Shown here: positions 1 to 7,726 of the stretch, in pieces
Position numbering within the stretch: the first letter of the stretch is position 1
Layout: each line of letters begins with the position of its first letter
DNA from: Aliiroseovarius sp.
Lineage (GTDB): Bacteria; Pseudomonadota; Alphaproteobacteria; Rhodobacterales; Rhodobacteraceae
Direction of reading: 5' to 3'
NCBI RefSeq assembly: GCF_030148435.1
Contig: NZ_JASBTN010000043.1
Span: 1 to 64,000, forward strand
DNA length: 64,000 bases
Program-made: the position numbers and the translations under genes
Notes under the pieces: generated by a model
The model's database searches: none
What the model saw: the letters and a program-made list of their open reading frames with translations, nothing else
What the model was told of the DNA's origin: nothing

Positions 1-62
1 GGTTCCGTCAGTGGGGCTATGACCTGCCCCACTCGATCTTCGAACCGGTCGCAGCGGAGTAG
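1..62 (+). CDS. C-terminal end of a CpaF/TadA-like pilus secretion ATPase (partial)
   Basis: Only the last 19 codons are present. The open frame beginning at base 3 reads FRQWGYDLPHSIFEPVAAE and stops with TAG at 60-62. The gene directly precedes tadB, where cpaF (the type II/IV secretion ATPase that powers Flp pilus assembly) normally sits in alphaproteobacterial tad operons. The identity rests on position, because no ATPase motif lies inside the window. The GGAG that serves tadB lies within its last codons. Confidence 0.6.
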   Translation, partial: FRQWGYDLPHSIFEPVAAE

Positions 63-67
63 ATACC

Positions 68-1036
68 ATGGTCATTTCCGCAGAACCGCTTATCTACGGC
101 CTGATCTTCGTGGCCGTGCTGGTGCTGGTGAACGCCGTCTACCTGATGGTATTCGGCAAGTCGATCAGCCTGAACAACCGCGTGAACCGCCGGATCGACA
201 TGCTGGAAAAGGGCGCGGGCCGCGAACAGGTGCTCGAACAGCTGCGCAAGGAAATGCACCAGCACATGAACGCGAAAGGCATCCCGCTCTATTCGCTGCT
301 GGCCCTGAAGGCGCAGAAAGCCAATATCGCCTTTTCCCCCAACCAGCTGATCATGGTCATGGTCGGGCTGATGGGAGTTGCCTATGTCGGTCTGACCGTC
401 GGCACCGAGGCAGGTCTGCCCGTGCGCATTGCCGTGTCGGTCGCCATGGGCGCGGGCGCGGTCTATGTCTGGATCAACAACACCGCAAAGAAACGCCTCT
501 CGATGATCGAGGAACAGCTTCCCGACGCGGTGGAACTGATGGTGCGCAGCTTGCGCGTCGGCCACCCGTTCAGCTCGGCGATCCAGATCGTCGCGAAGGA
601 AGTGCCCGATCCGCTGGGTTCGGAAATGGGTGTGATCGCGGACGAAAGCGCCTATGGGCGCGACGTGGGCGAGGCGCTGAAGTCCCTGGCCGAACGCATG
701 GACATGCAGGATCTGCGCTTCCTCGCGGTGGCGGTGACGATCCAGCAGACTTCGGGCGGCAACCTGGCCGAGATCCTGGACGGTCTGGCCAAGGTGATCC
801 GGGCGCGGTTCAAACTGTTCCGTCGCGTGAAGGCCATCACCGCCGAGGCCAAGTGGTCCGGCACCTTCCTGTCGGGGTTCCCGCTGGTTGCGCTCGTGAT
901 GATCAACGTGATCCAGCCGAACTACTATGACGACGTCAAGGAAACCGCGGTTTTCATCCCCGCCAGCCTGGTCGTGGCTGCCTTCCTGGTGGCGAACGTC
1001 TTCGTGATGCGCGCGCTGGTGAACATCAAGGTCTGA
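68..1036 (+). CDS. tadB: Flp pilus assembly inner-membrane protein TadB
   Basis: This is a 322-residue inner-membrane protein of the T2SSF/GspF family, one of the paired platform proteins that couple the CpaF ATPase to Flp pilin assembly. An N-terminal hydrophobic segment (about residues 5-27) is followed by central segments near 97-120 and 125-142. The cytoplasmic T2SSF domain contains PDAVELMVRSLRVGHPF and the QQTSGGNLAEIL signature. Two C-terminal transmembrane segments follow. The GGAG at 56-59, inside the end of the upstream gene, supports the ATG at 68. tadC follows after 12 bases. Confidence 0.93.
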   Translation: MVISAEPLIYGLIFVAVLVLVNAVYLMVFGKSISLNNRVNRRIDMLEKGAGREQVLEQLRKEMHQHMNAKGIPLYSLLALKAQKANIAFSPNQLIMVMVGLMGVAYVGLTVGTEAGLPVRIAVSVAMGAGAVYVWINNTAKKRLSMIEEQLPDAVELMVRSLRVGHPFSSAIQIVAKEVPDPLGSEMGVIADESAYGRDVGEALKSLAERMDMQDLRFLAVAVTIQQTSGGNLAEILDGLAKVIRARFKLFRRVKAITAEAKWSGTFLSGFPLVALVMINVIQPNYYDDVKETAVFIPASLVVAAFLVANVFVMRALVNIKV

Positions 1037-1048
1037 GGAGGCTTACCC

Positions 1049-2023
1049 ATGCTTGAACAGATCAACACCATGCTCGTCGATGCGATGGGCCCGCTGGGCC
1101 CGGTGGTTGCCTTGGGCATCCTGGGCCTCTTTCTGGTGCTGGGCACCCTGCCGATCCTGATGAACAGGAAGGAAGACCCGCTCGACAAGCTCAAGAAGTC
1201 GAACCTGCAACAGATATCGGACCCGAAGATGGCCCTGCGCGCGGCGCAAGGGAATGACAAGCTCGAAAAGTTTTCCGGCTTCCTGGAACCCCAGGACGAG
1301 GAAGAATATTCAGCGATGCGCCTGAAGCTCCTGCAGGCGGGCTACCCCGGCAAGGAAGCCGTGCGTACGTTCCACTTCGCACAGTTTGCGCTGGGGCTCG
1401 GCTTCCTCGTTCTGGGCGTCGGCTATGTCTTTCTGCAAAAAACCACCGGCGCCGAGGTCACGACCCAGAAAATGATGCTGTCGGTGCTGATCCCCGGCGG
1501 CGCGGGCTATTACCTGCCGAAATACTGGGTCACGCGCCGGGTCGAGGAACGCAAGGAACAGATCACCAACGGCTTCCCCGACGCGCTGGACATGATGCTG
1601 GTCTGTGTCGAGGCCGGTCAGTCCCTTGACCAGTCGATCATCCGCGTCGCCCGCGAGATCCGCGCGGGCTATCCGGCGCTGGCCGACGAGTTCGAGATCG
1701 TCGCGCATGAGATGAAGGCGGGCAAGGACCGCATCCAGGTGCTGCGCGACATGGCCGAACGCGCCGGGGTGCCGGACGTGGCCAGTTTCGTGACCGTGCT
1801 GATCCAGTCGACCAGCTTCGGCACGTCCATCGCCGAGGCCCTGCGCGTCTACGCCGGTGAAATGCGCGACAAACGCGTCATGCGCGCGGAAGAAAAGGCA
1901 AATACCTTGCCCACCAAGATGACTCTTGCCACTATGATGCTGACCGTGCCGCCGCTGTTGATCATCCTGATCGGCCCGTCGGTATATGAGATTTACGTGA
2001 CGTTGCAAAACGCCAATTTCTAA
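1049..2023 (+). CDS. tadC: Flp pilus assembly inner-membrane protein TadC
   Basis: This 324-residue T2SSF-family protein is the partner of TadB in the Flp pilus platform. It has an N-terminal membrane segment (about residues 12-34) and a second hydrophobic pair near 108-145. The cytoplasmic domain carries PDALDMMLVCVEAGQSLDQ and ends in a C-terminal membrane segment. A GAGGAGG Shine-Dalgarno sequence overlapping the tadB stop supports the start. It is co-transcribed with tadB and the downstream lipoprotein genes. Confidence 0.93.
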   Translation: MLEQINTMLVDAMGPLGPVVALGILGLFLVLGTLPILMNRKEDPLDKLKKSNLQQISDPKMALRAAQGNDKLEKFSGFLEPQDEEEYSAMRLKLLQAGYPGKEAVRTFHFAQFALGLGFLVLGVGYVFLQKTTGAEVTTQKMMLSVLIPGGAGYYLPKYWVTRRVEERKEQITNGFPDALDMMLVCVEAGQSLDQSIIRVAREIRAGYPALADEFEIVAHEMKAGKDRIQVLRDMAERAGVPDVASFVTVLIQSTSFGTSIAEALRVYAGEMRDKRVMRAEEKANTLPTKMTLATMMLTVPPLLIILIGPSVYEIYVTLQNANF

Positions 2024-2044
2024 TGAGGTAACAGCATCATACGG

Positions 2045-2590
2045 GTGGGATTGACTTGTGCGCTGGCGCTGCTGGCGGGTTGTGCGAACACGGGGCTGCC
2101 GGAGAACGACAGCCCCTTTGCCCCATCCGGCGTACCGCGCGGCGAGGAAAGCGTGGACGGGCTGGTCGTCGGCCATCGCCTGATGGCGGCAGGGGAATAC
2201 GAGCTGGCGCTGAAAAGCTACCTGCGTTCGGCCGCCGAACATGGCACGACGGTCGATGTGCTTTCCGCGATCGGATCGGCGAACCTGATGCTGGGCCGCC
2301 TGGGCCAGGCCGAAACGATGCTGCGCCGGGCGGTCGAGAAGGATGACAGTTTCGCGCCGGCATGGAACAACCTTGGTGTCGTCCTGATGGAACAGCGCGA
2401 AGTGGCCGAGGCCGCCCGTGTTTTCCGCATCGCTTTCGGGCTTGATAGTGGCCAATCTGCCGAAATTCGCGAGAATTTGCGCCTCGCGCTCGCCAAGGTG
2501 GAAAATCCGGTCTATGCTCCGGACATAAACGAAAATTTCGCATTGGTGCGCCGGGGGGCCGGGGACTACCTCCTTCTGTCGACGCCGTAA
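2045..2590 (+). CDS. TadD-like TPR lipoprotein of the pilus operon
   Basis: This is a tetratricopeptide-repeat lipoprotein of about 181 residues, the TadD type thought to assist assembly of the outer-membrane secretin. A lipobox LLAGC lies close to the N terminus and TPR motifs occupy roughly residues 45-150. The nearest standard start is GTG at 2045. That start lacks a well-spaced ribosome site and gives a very short signal without a positive charge. The GAGGT at 2025-2029 is better placed for ATC (2036) or ATA (2039), which would add Met-Ile-Arg. The start is therefore uncertain, but the reading frame is not. Confidence 0.85.
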   Translation: MGLTCALALLAGCANTGLPENDSPFAPSGVPRGEESVDGLVVGHRLMAAGEYELALKSYLRSAAEHGTTVDVLSAIGSANLMLGRLGQAETMLRRAVEKDDSFAPAWNNLGVVLMEQREVAEAARVFRIAFGLDSGQSAEIRENLRLALAKVENPVYAPDINENFALVRRGAGDYLLLSTP

Positions 2591-2618
2591 GCGGGTTCGA
2601 GCAGTAAGAGGACGCAGC

Positions 2619-3482
2619 ATGCGCCATCCCATCCTTGTTACAGTCTGCCTTGGCGGGTTGGTGGCCCTGTCGGGCTGCCAGAAACCCGGCGCCGACGCCG
2701 ACGTCACCCGTGCGATCGCCGATGTAAACGTGATCGACGACGCCAATCTCAACGACATCATGCTCACCGTGAGCGACGCGGACGAAGCCGTGGCCTATTT
2801 CCGCCGCGCCTCCGGTTCCCAGCCCGACCGGATCGACTTGAAACGCGGACTGGGCAAGGCGCTGGTGCGCGCCCGCAAGGCGCCGGAAGCCGCCCGGGTC
2901 TTTGCCGAGGTCCTCGAAAGTGACGAGGCCACCAACGACGACCGCGTCGATCTGGCCGACGCCCATATCCGCGCCGGGGACTGGGCCAAGGCGGAACAGG
3001 TGCTGGACGCGATCCCGCCCACGTTCGAAACCTACAAACGCTATCGCCTTGAGGCGATGGTCGCCGACAGCAACGAAGATTGGGAGCGGGCCGACAGTTT
3101 CTATGAGACCGCCGTCGGCCTGACCACAAGACCTTCGGGCGTGTTGAACAATTGGGGTTACTCAAAGTTGACCCGCGGTGATTTCGCTGGCGCCGAGGCG
3201 CTGTTCGCGGAATCGCTGACCTATGACAACAAGGTGTTCACCGCCAAGAACAACCTGACCCTGGCCCGCGGCGCCCAGCGCAAATACGACCTTCCGATCA
3301 TCGAGATGACCCAGACGGAACGCGCACAGCTTCTGCATACGCTGGCCCTGTCGGCGATCAAACAGGGCGACGTCCAGACCGGAAGGGCCCTGCTGAAGGA
3401 AGCCATCGACACCCATCCGCAGCATTTCGAGTCCGCCGTGCGGGCCCTGCGTGCGCTGGAAGGCGGCGTGAGCGCGGGCTGA
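2619..3482 (+). CDS. second TadD-like TPR lipoprotein
   Basis: This 287-residue protein has a lipoprotein signal (lipobox ALSGC, Cys20) followed by TPR units from about residue 50 to 280, including NNWGYSKLTRGDFAGAEALF. It lies 28 bases after the first TPR lipoprotein and 4 bases before the prepilin peptidase, so it belongs to the tad operon. Two successive TadD-like genes are common in Rhodobacteraceae. The role is inferred to be periplasmic, outer-membrane-anchored scaffolding of the Flp pilus machinery. Confidence 0.87.
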   Translation: MRHPILVTVCLGGLVALSGCQKPGADADVTRAIADVNVIDDANLNDIMLTVSDADEAVAYFRRASGSQPDRIDLKRGLGKALVRARKAPEAARVFAEVLESDEATNDDRVDLADAHIRAGDWAKAEQVLDAIPPTFETYKRYRLEAMVADSNEDWERADSFYETAVGLTTRPSGVLNNWGYSKLTRGDFAGAEALFAESLTYDNKVFTAKNNLTLARGAQRKYDLPIIEMTQTERAQLLHTLALSAIKQGDVQTGRALLKEAIDTHPQHFESAVRALRALEGGVSAG

Positions 3483-3486
3483 AGCG

Positions 3487-3987
3487 ATGATCTCCACACA
3501 ATTCGCCGCCGCGGGCTGGTGGTTCCTGCCCGTTGTCACTCCGATCGCGATCTGGGTCGCCTGGAGCGACCTGGCCCGTATGAAAATCCCGAACCTGGCA
3601 GTGCTGGCCCTGCTCGTGGTGACGATTCCCGTGGGGTTTCTGGCAATGCCCGCGACGGACTGGCTCTTTCGCCTGATCAACGCACCGGTGATCCTGGCCT
3701 TCTGCTTCGTGCTCTTTGCTGCGGGCGCCATGGGCGCCGGGGACGCCAAATACGCTGCCGCCGCCGCGCCGCTGTTCGACAGACAGGACGCACCGTTGAT
3801 CATCATCCTGACCTCGGCCACCCTGCTGGCAGGCTTTACCCTGCACCGGGTGGTGCTTCACACCCCGGCCCTGCGCGCGCGCATGCCCGATTGGCACAGC
3901 TGGGAGCGCAAGGATTTCCCGATGGGCCTGGTGATCTCGGGGATCATCCTGTTCTATCTTCTGATTGTCGCCTTCTACGGCCGGTAA
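3487..3987 (+). CDS. prepilin peptidase of the A24 family (CpaA/TadV type)
   Basis: This is a 166-residue polytopic membrane aspartyl protease that processes Flp pilin and pseudopilins. The two catalytic aspartates are recognisable: one in AWSDLARMKIPN near the N terminus, and one in the GxGD motif of GAGDAKYAAAAAP. About five hydrophobic segments fit the short CpaA/TadV form, which lacks an N-methyltransferase domain. The ATG lies 4 bases after the preceding stop. The terminator hairpin begins inside its last codons, so this is the last gene of the operon. Confidence 0.92.
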   Translation: MISTQFAAAGWWFLPVVTPIAIWVAWSDLARMKIPNLAVLALLVVTIPVGFLAMPATDWLFRLINAPVILAFCFVLFAAGAMGAGDAKYAAAAAPLFDRQDAPLIIILTSATLLAGFTLHRVVLHTPALRARMPDWHSWERKDFPMGLVISGIILFYLLIVAFYGR

Positions 3988-4003
3988 TTCCGGCCGCTTT
4001 TTT
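3978..4003 (+). terminator. rho-independent terminator of the tad operon
   Basis: CGGCCGG and CCGGCCG form a 7-bp stem around a TAATT loop that contains the cpaA-like stop codon. The stem is followed by C and six T. It also covers the end of the convergent gene at 4002. Confidence 0.85.
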
Positions 4004-5609
4004 ACTTTCGATAGAGAATATACAGGTCGGTCCGGTCAATCTCGGTCAACTGTGCACCGTCCGCCTCGATCTCGGTCAGCATCAGCTTGCGCAAGGGCGC
4101 GGAAATCGGGCAAAGCGGCACCAGGACCAGGTCGGCATTGGCAAACCCGCTGAGCCCACCGTAATACCACGGCGCGCCCCCTTGCAGCGGCTCTCCGGCA
4201 CCGTACAGCCAGGTCACGTTCAGGACATCCGTCACGAAAACCTGCTGATCCCGTGCCAGCCCGCTCTCGTTCAACCGGGTCGCGATCGTTGCCATCCAAT
4301 GGCTCATGCCAAGCCCCAGGTTGCACTGCGGCAGGGCCTCGCCATTGACCCTGGCGACCTCTTCCTGCCCCGACGCATCGCGGTCTCCCGTGGGCAGGCC
4401 CAACGGCACCGCGCCGCCCACGTCCAGGTTACGTATCCGGGCGACCTGCAGATCCTCGTGAATCCCCTGCCCCGGCAGCAACGGCATATAGGCCGCGCGG
4501 TCGGTGTTGAGGTGGCGAAACGGGCTCCAGGCCATATTGATGAAACTGGGCACCGACAGCGTGATCGCCGCGATGCCCAGATAGCCGATCCCGGCGGAAA
4601 CATTCCACCCCAGCACATTGTGCAGCTCACGCGTGGGCACCAGCGCGAACAGCATCACCCCCAGCAGCATCAGCCATTGCGGGTCGTTTTCCGCATTCTG
4701 CCAGGTGACATAGATGAAGCCCGGCGCCAACAGCAGAAGGATCAGCCCCTCGGCAGGACGGTCTGCCTGACGCAGCAGCACGACCGCGAAGATCAGCACC
4801 AAAGTGCCCGCCATGTGCGAGGGCGCACCGATCACCTGGCCCAGGTTCAGGGTGGGTTGAGGGCGCACAAGGCTGGAGGAGACGGTCCGCAGATCCCCCA
4901 GCCAGGCCATCCAGAACTCGACACTCATCACCCCGGTGACAACGGCAACCACGGCCAGGCCCGCCAGGACGGACACTGCAAGGCTGCGCCAGGCGCCCCG
5001 CGCGACCAGGGCGACCACCACCGGAAGCGCGAATGCCACGAAGAAAGTCACCTTGGTCAAGGCCATCAGCGACAGGCCCAGTCCGATCACCAGCCCATCC
5101 GCCAGCGGACGGTCCGCGCCACGCCCCGGCAGCACCGCCGCGGCCAGGACCAGGAAAGTGGCTGCCCAGGCCCAGCGATTGTAATGCATCGACATGCTGA
5201 GACTGGGTTCGGTCGTGCCATGCACCAACCCCAGCAGAAGCACCAGAACCGCTGCTCCGAACCCCACGGCCCAGCCGGTGGAAAACCGGCTGTGCGCCAC
5301 CCACCAGAGCGCCGGAAAGACCAGGGCGGCAATCAGCACCTGGCCCATGATCATGGCCATGCCAACACCGAAACCCGCCTTCAAAAACAGAACGATAGGG
5401 GCAAAGGCAAGCACTCCGATCGGGGTCGCGAAATCCAGGTGCGGAACCTCGCCACGCGCCATGCGCATCAACACGTCGACAATATGAAACGTATCGCCCT
5501 CATGCTTGCCCACGAGCAGCGCACCGGGTGCAAGCGACGTCCCCGCCAGAAGGATGAACAGGGCCGCCAGCCCCCCCGCCAGCATCACCGCATTTGGACG
5601 TTCCATCAT
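4002..5609 (-). CDS. polytopic membrane protein, possibly GT-C-like, function unknown
   Basis: This 535-residue protein has about ten hydrophobic segments between residues 5 and 390, then a largely soluble C-terminal region of about 145 residues. A short acidic/histidine stretch (KHEGDTFHI) between the first two membrane segments recalls the first periplasmic loop of GT-C glycosyltransferases. I cannot assign a family with certainty. ATG-ATG at 5609 is preceded by GAGG. It is convergent with the tad operon and divergent from the AAA ATPase, so a link to the pilus or surface glycans is only positional. Confidence 0.6.
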   Translation of the reverse strand: MMERPNAVMLAGGLAALFILLAGTSLAPGALLVGKHEGDTFHIVDVLMRMARGEVPHLDFATPIGVLAFAPIVLFLKAGFGVGMAMIMGQVLIAALVFPALWWVAHSRFSTGWAVGFGAAVLVLLLGLVHGTTEPSLSMSMHYNRWAWAATFLVLAAAVLPGRGADRPLADGLVIGLGLSLMALTKVTFFVAFALPVVVALVARGAWRSLAVSVLAGLAVVAVVTGVMSVEFWMAWLGDLRTVSSSLVRPQPTLNLGQVIGAPSHMAGTLVLIFAVVLLRQADRPAEGLILLLLAPGFIYVTWQNAENDPQWLMLLGVMLFALVPTRELHNVLGWNVSAGIGYLGIAAITLSVPSFINMAWSPFRHLNTDRAAYMPLLPGQGIHEDLQVARIRNLDVGGAVPLGLPTGDRDASGQEEVARVNGEALPQCNLGLGMSHWMATIATRLNESGLARDQQVFVTDVLNVTWLYGAGEPLQGGAPWYYGGLSGFANADLVLVPLCPISAPLRKLMLTEIEADGAQLTEIDRTDLYILYRK

Positions 5610-5759
5610 GTGCCCCTCACAACCTGTCCCGTTAATCGTTCGGCAACACTATCTGCGCAGACGGTGCCATACAAAAGCCCTACTGGTGGTTTTTGTTGTT
5701 CCAATGACCCATGAGGGGTAGAATCACGGGAAAAATCAGACAGCAAACGAGCAGATCAG

Positions 5760-7073
5760 ATGAACATGCAGACGGCAATCGTGCCCGCGCCGCCCCCCGC
5801 ACGCAACCTGTCCGACACCGGGCTGAGCATCGTGATGATGCGCGACATCCTGCTGAAGACGATGTTCCGCATGAACCTGGATCTGGTGTCCGACCTGGAG
5901 AAGGTGCTCTGCCTGCCCGGCCGCGTGGTGCAGGAGCTGATCGACATGAGCCGCGATCAGGGGCTGATCGAAGCCATGGGCACGCTGCACGCCGGCGCCA
6001 CCACCAACGAGATGGGCTATCAACTGACCGACACCGGCAAGGCCCGCGCGCTGGACGCACTGTCCCAATCGGAATACTACGGCGCCATGCCCGTCCCGAT
6101 GGAGGAATACGGCAAACAGGTCAAACGCCAGTCGATCCGCAACATCACCATGACACGCGGCCAGCTGACCGGCGCGATGGGGCATCTGGTCCTGCCCGAC
6201 GACCTTCTGGATCACCTCGGCCCCGCGGTGGGGTCGGGCCGTTCGATCCTGATGTATGGCCCCCCGGGCAACGGCAAGTCCTCAATCTCGAACGGTATTC
6301 GCGACGCGCTTGGCGACAAGATTTACGTTCCCCGTGCGATCGAATATTCCGGCCAGGTCATTACGGTCTATGACCCGATCGTGCACACTTCGGCCGAGGA
6401 GGCCGTGGACAACGGCAATTCCCTGCGCCGCAGCTCGATGAAATACGACCGGCGCTATGTGCTGTGCGAACGGCCCACGGTGATCACCGGGGGGGAGCTG
6501 TCGCTGGACATGCTCGACCTGGTCTACAACGCCACCTCGCGCACCTATCAGGCCCCCCTGCAACTGAAATCCACCGGCGGCGTCTTCATCGTCGACGACC
6601 TTGGCCGCCAGGCCGAACCGCCCCAGGCGCTGATCAACCGCTGGATCGTCCCGCTGGAGGAATCCAAGGACATCCTGGCGTTGCAATCGGGCGAGAAATT
6701 CGAGGTCCCCTTCGACACTCTGGTCATCTTCTCGACCAACTTCCACCCGAACGAGATCTTCGACAAGGCGGCGCTGCGCCGGATCTTCTTCAAGATCAAG
6801 ATCGACGGGCCGAGCCAGGAAGATTACCTGAAGATCTTCGCCATGGTCGCGCGCAAGAAGAAGATGCCGCTGGACGAGGCCGCGCTCGTGCACCTGCTCA
6901 AGAAGAAATACCCGACCATCGATAATATCTATGCGAACTACCAGCCGATTTTCCTGATCGACCAGATGATTGCGATCTGCGAATTCGAGGGCATTCCGCA
7001 CCAGATGAGCCCGGAGCTGATCGACCGCGCCTGGGCCAACATGTTCGTACGCGAAGAGCATATCGAACACTGA
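5760..7073 (+). CDS. AAA ATPase with N-terminal winged-helix-like region
   Basis: This is a 437-residue cytosolic ATPase. Residues about 20-130 look like a winged-helix or adaptor domain. The AAA core follows, with Walker A GPPGNGKSS and Walker B GGVFIVDDLGR, a sensor-1-like FSTNFHPNE, and an arginine-rich segment at AALRRIFFKIKI. No partner domain or metal site is visible. The translation start is ATG 5760 or the in-frame ATG two codons later; neither has a strong ribosome site. Homologues often lie beside tad loci, but the substrate is unknown. Confidence 0.75.
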   Translation: MNMQTAIVPAPPPARNLSDTGLSIVMMRDILLKTMFRMNLDLVSDLEKVLCLPGRVVQELIDMSRDQGLIEAMGTLHAGATTNEMGYQLTDTGKARALDALSQSEYYGAMPVPMEEYGKQVKRQSIRNITMTRGQLTGAMGHLVLPDDLLDHLGPAVGSGRSILMYGPPGNGKSSISNGIRDALGDKIYVPRAIEYSGQVITVYDPIVHTSAEEAVDNGNSLRRSSMKYDRRYVLCERPTVITGGELSLDMLDLVYNATSRTYQAPLQLKSTGGVFIVDDLGRQAEPPQALINRWIVPLEESKDILALQSGEKFEVPFDTLVIFSTNFHPNEIFDKAALRRIFFKIKIDGPSQEDYLKIFAMVARKKKMPLDEAALVHLLKKKYPTIDNIYANYQPIFLIDQMIAICEFEGIPHQMSPELIDRAWANMFVREEHIEH

Positions 7074-7148
7074 GGTAAAGGGGCGGCAAAAAAAGGCGCG
7101 GCGCCAACACGCACGGAAACGCCGCCCCCAAGGCTCACCCGGGAGGCC

Positions 7149-7643
7149 TTAGGGGGTGAACAGGACGTTGATCACCTCGAACTGCGTGCCGCGATGACCG
7201 CCGGTCAGGGCCTGCATCGGCTGATCGCCCGTGGCCGCGAAACCGGCCTCATTCAGCGCGGCCAACCCGGCATCCAGTTCCTGGCCCGACAGGGCGATGA
7301 CGGTCCGCACGTCGGCCTGTTCGACCGCCTGCAGGACCGCGATCATCGGATTGCCACCACCCGGTCCGATCGGCAGGAAGGTCAGCGCCAGCAGAGCCGC
7401 GCCCACCCCCATGATCCCCGCCGCCATGGGGCGTTTCAGGTAGGTGGTGAACGGGCGCCAGTTCAGTACCAGATGCGCCCCGACCCCGATCAGCATGACC
7501 CAGCCGGCCCATTCGTGGACAACCTTGCCCAGCGTGGTTTCCAGGCGGAAGAACATCAGCGTGCCGGTCACTCCCATGATCAGGAAACTGGCGACGGTCA
7601 GGGGCGTGGCCCATTTGCGCAGGGTTTTCATTGTCATCTCCAT
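7149..7643 (-). CDS. DUF4405-type membrane protein, cytochrome b561-like
   Basis: This small membrane protein has about 164 residues. Its first 100 residues match the DUF4405 pattern: a TM segment with MGVTGTLMFF, then VHEWAGW and GAHLVLNWRPF, whose histidines could ligate haem as in cytochrome b561 proteins. A third TM segment lies around residues 78-96. The soluble tail resembles sequences found with electron-transfer regulators. AGGA stands ahead of ATG 7643; ATG 7631 is an alternative. It is divergent from the helicase gene. Confidence 0.75.
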   Translation of the reverse strand: MEMTMKTLRKWATPLTVASFLIMGVTGTLMFFRLETTLGKVVHEWAGWVMLIGVGAHLVLNWRPFTTYLKRPMAAGIMGVGAALLALTFLPIGPGGGNPMIAVLQAVEQADVRTVIALSGQELDAGLAALNEAGFAATGDQPMQALTGGHRGTQFEVINVLFTP

Positions 7644-7726
7644 CACTCTTTCCTGATGAACGGGATTGCAGGCAGGTTCCGTCGTCTGCCCGTGCGTTTT
7701 TTTGCACCCCGCGCTACAGTCGGCGC

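Noticed and set aside
3519-5714. Plus-strand open frame of about 731 codons spanning the prepilin peptidase and the membrane protein gene
   Set aside because: It crosses the tad terminator and is out of frame with, or antisense to, two better supported genes. The product is low-complexity Gln/His/Arg.
7080-7128. GGGGCGGC/GCCGCCCC inverted arms after the AAA ATPase gene
   Set aside because: The loop is over 30 bases and no T-tract follows on either strand, so it is not a convincing terminator.
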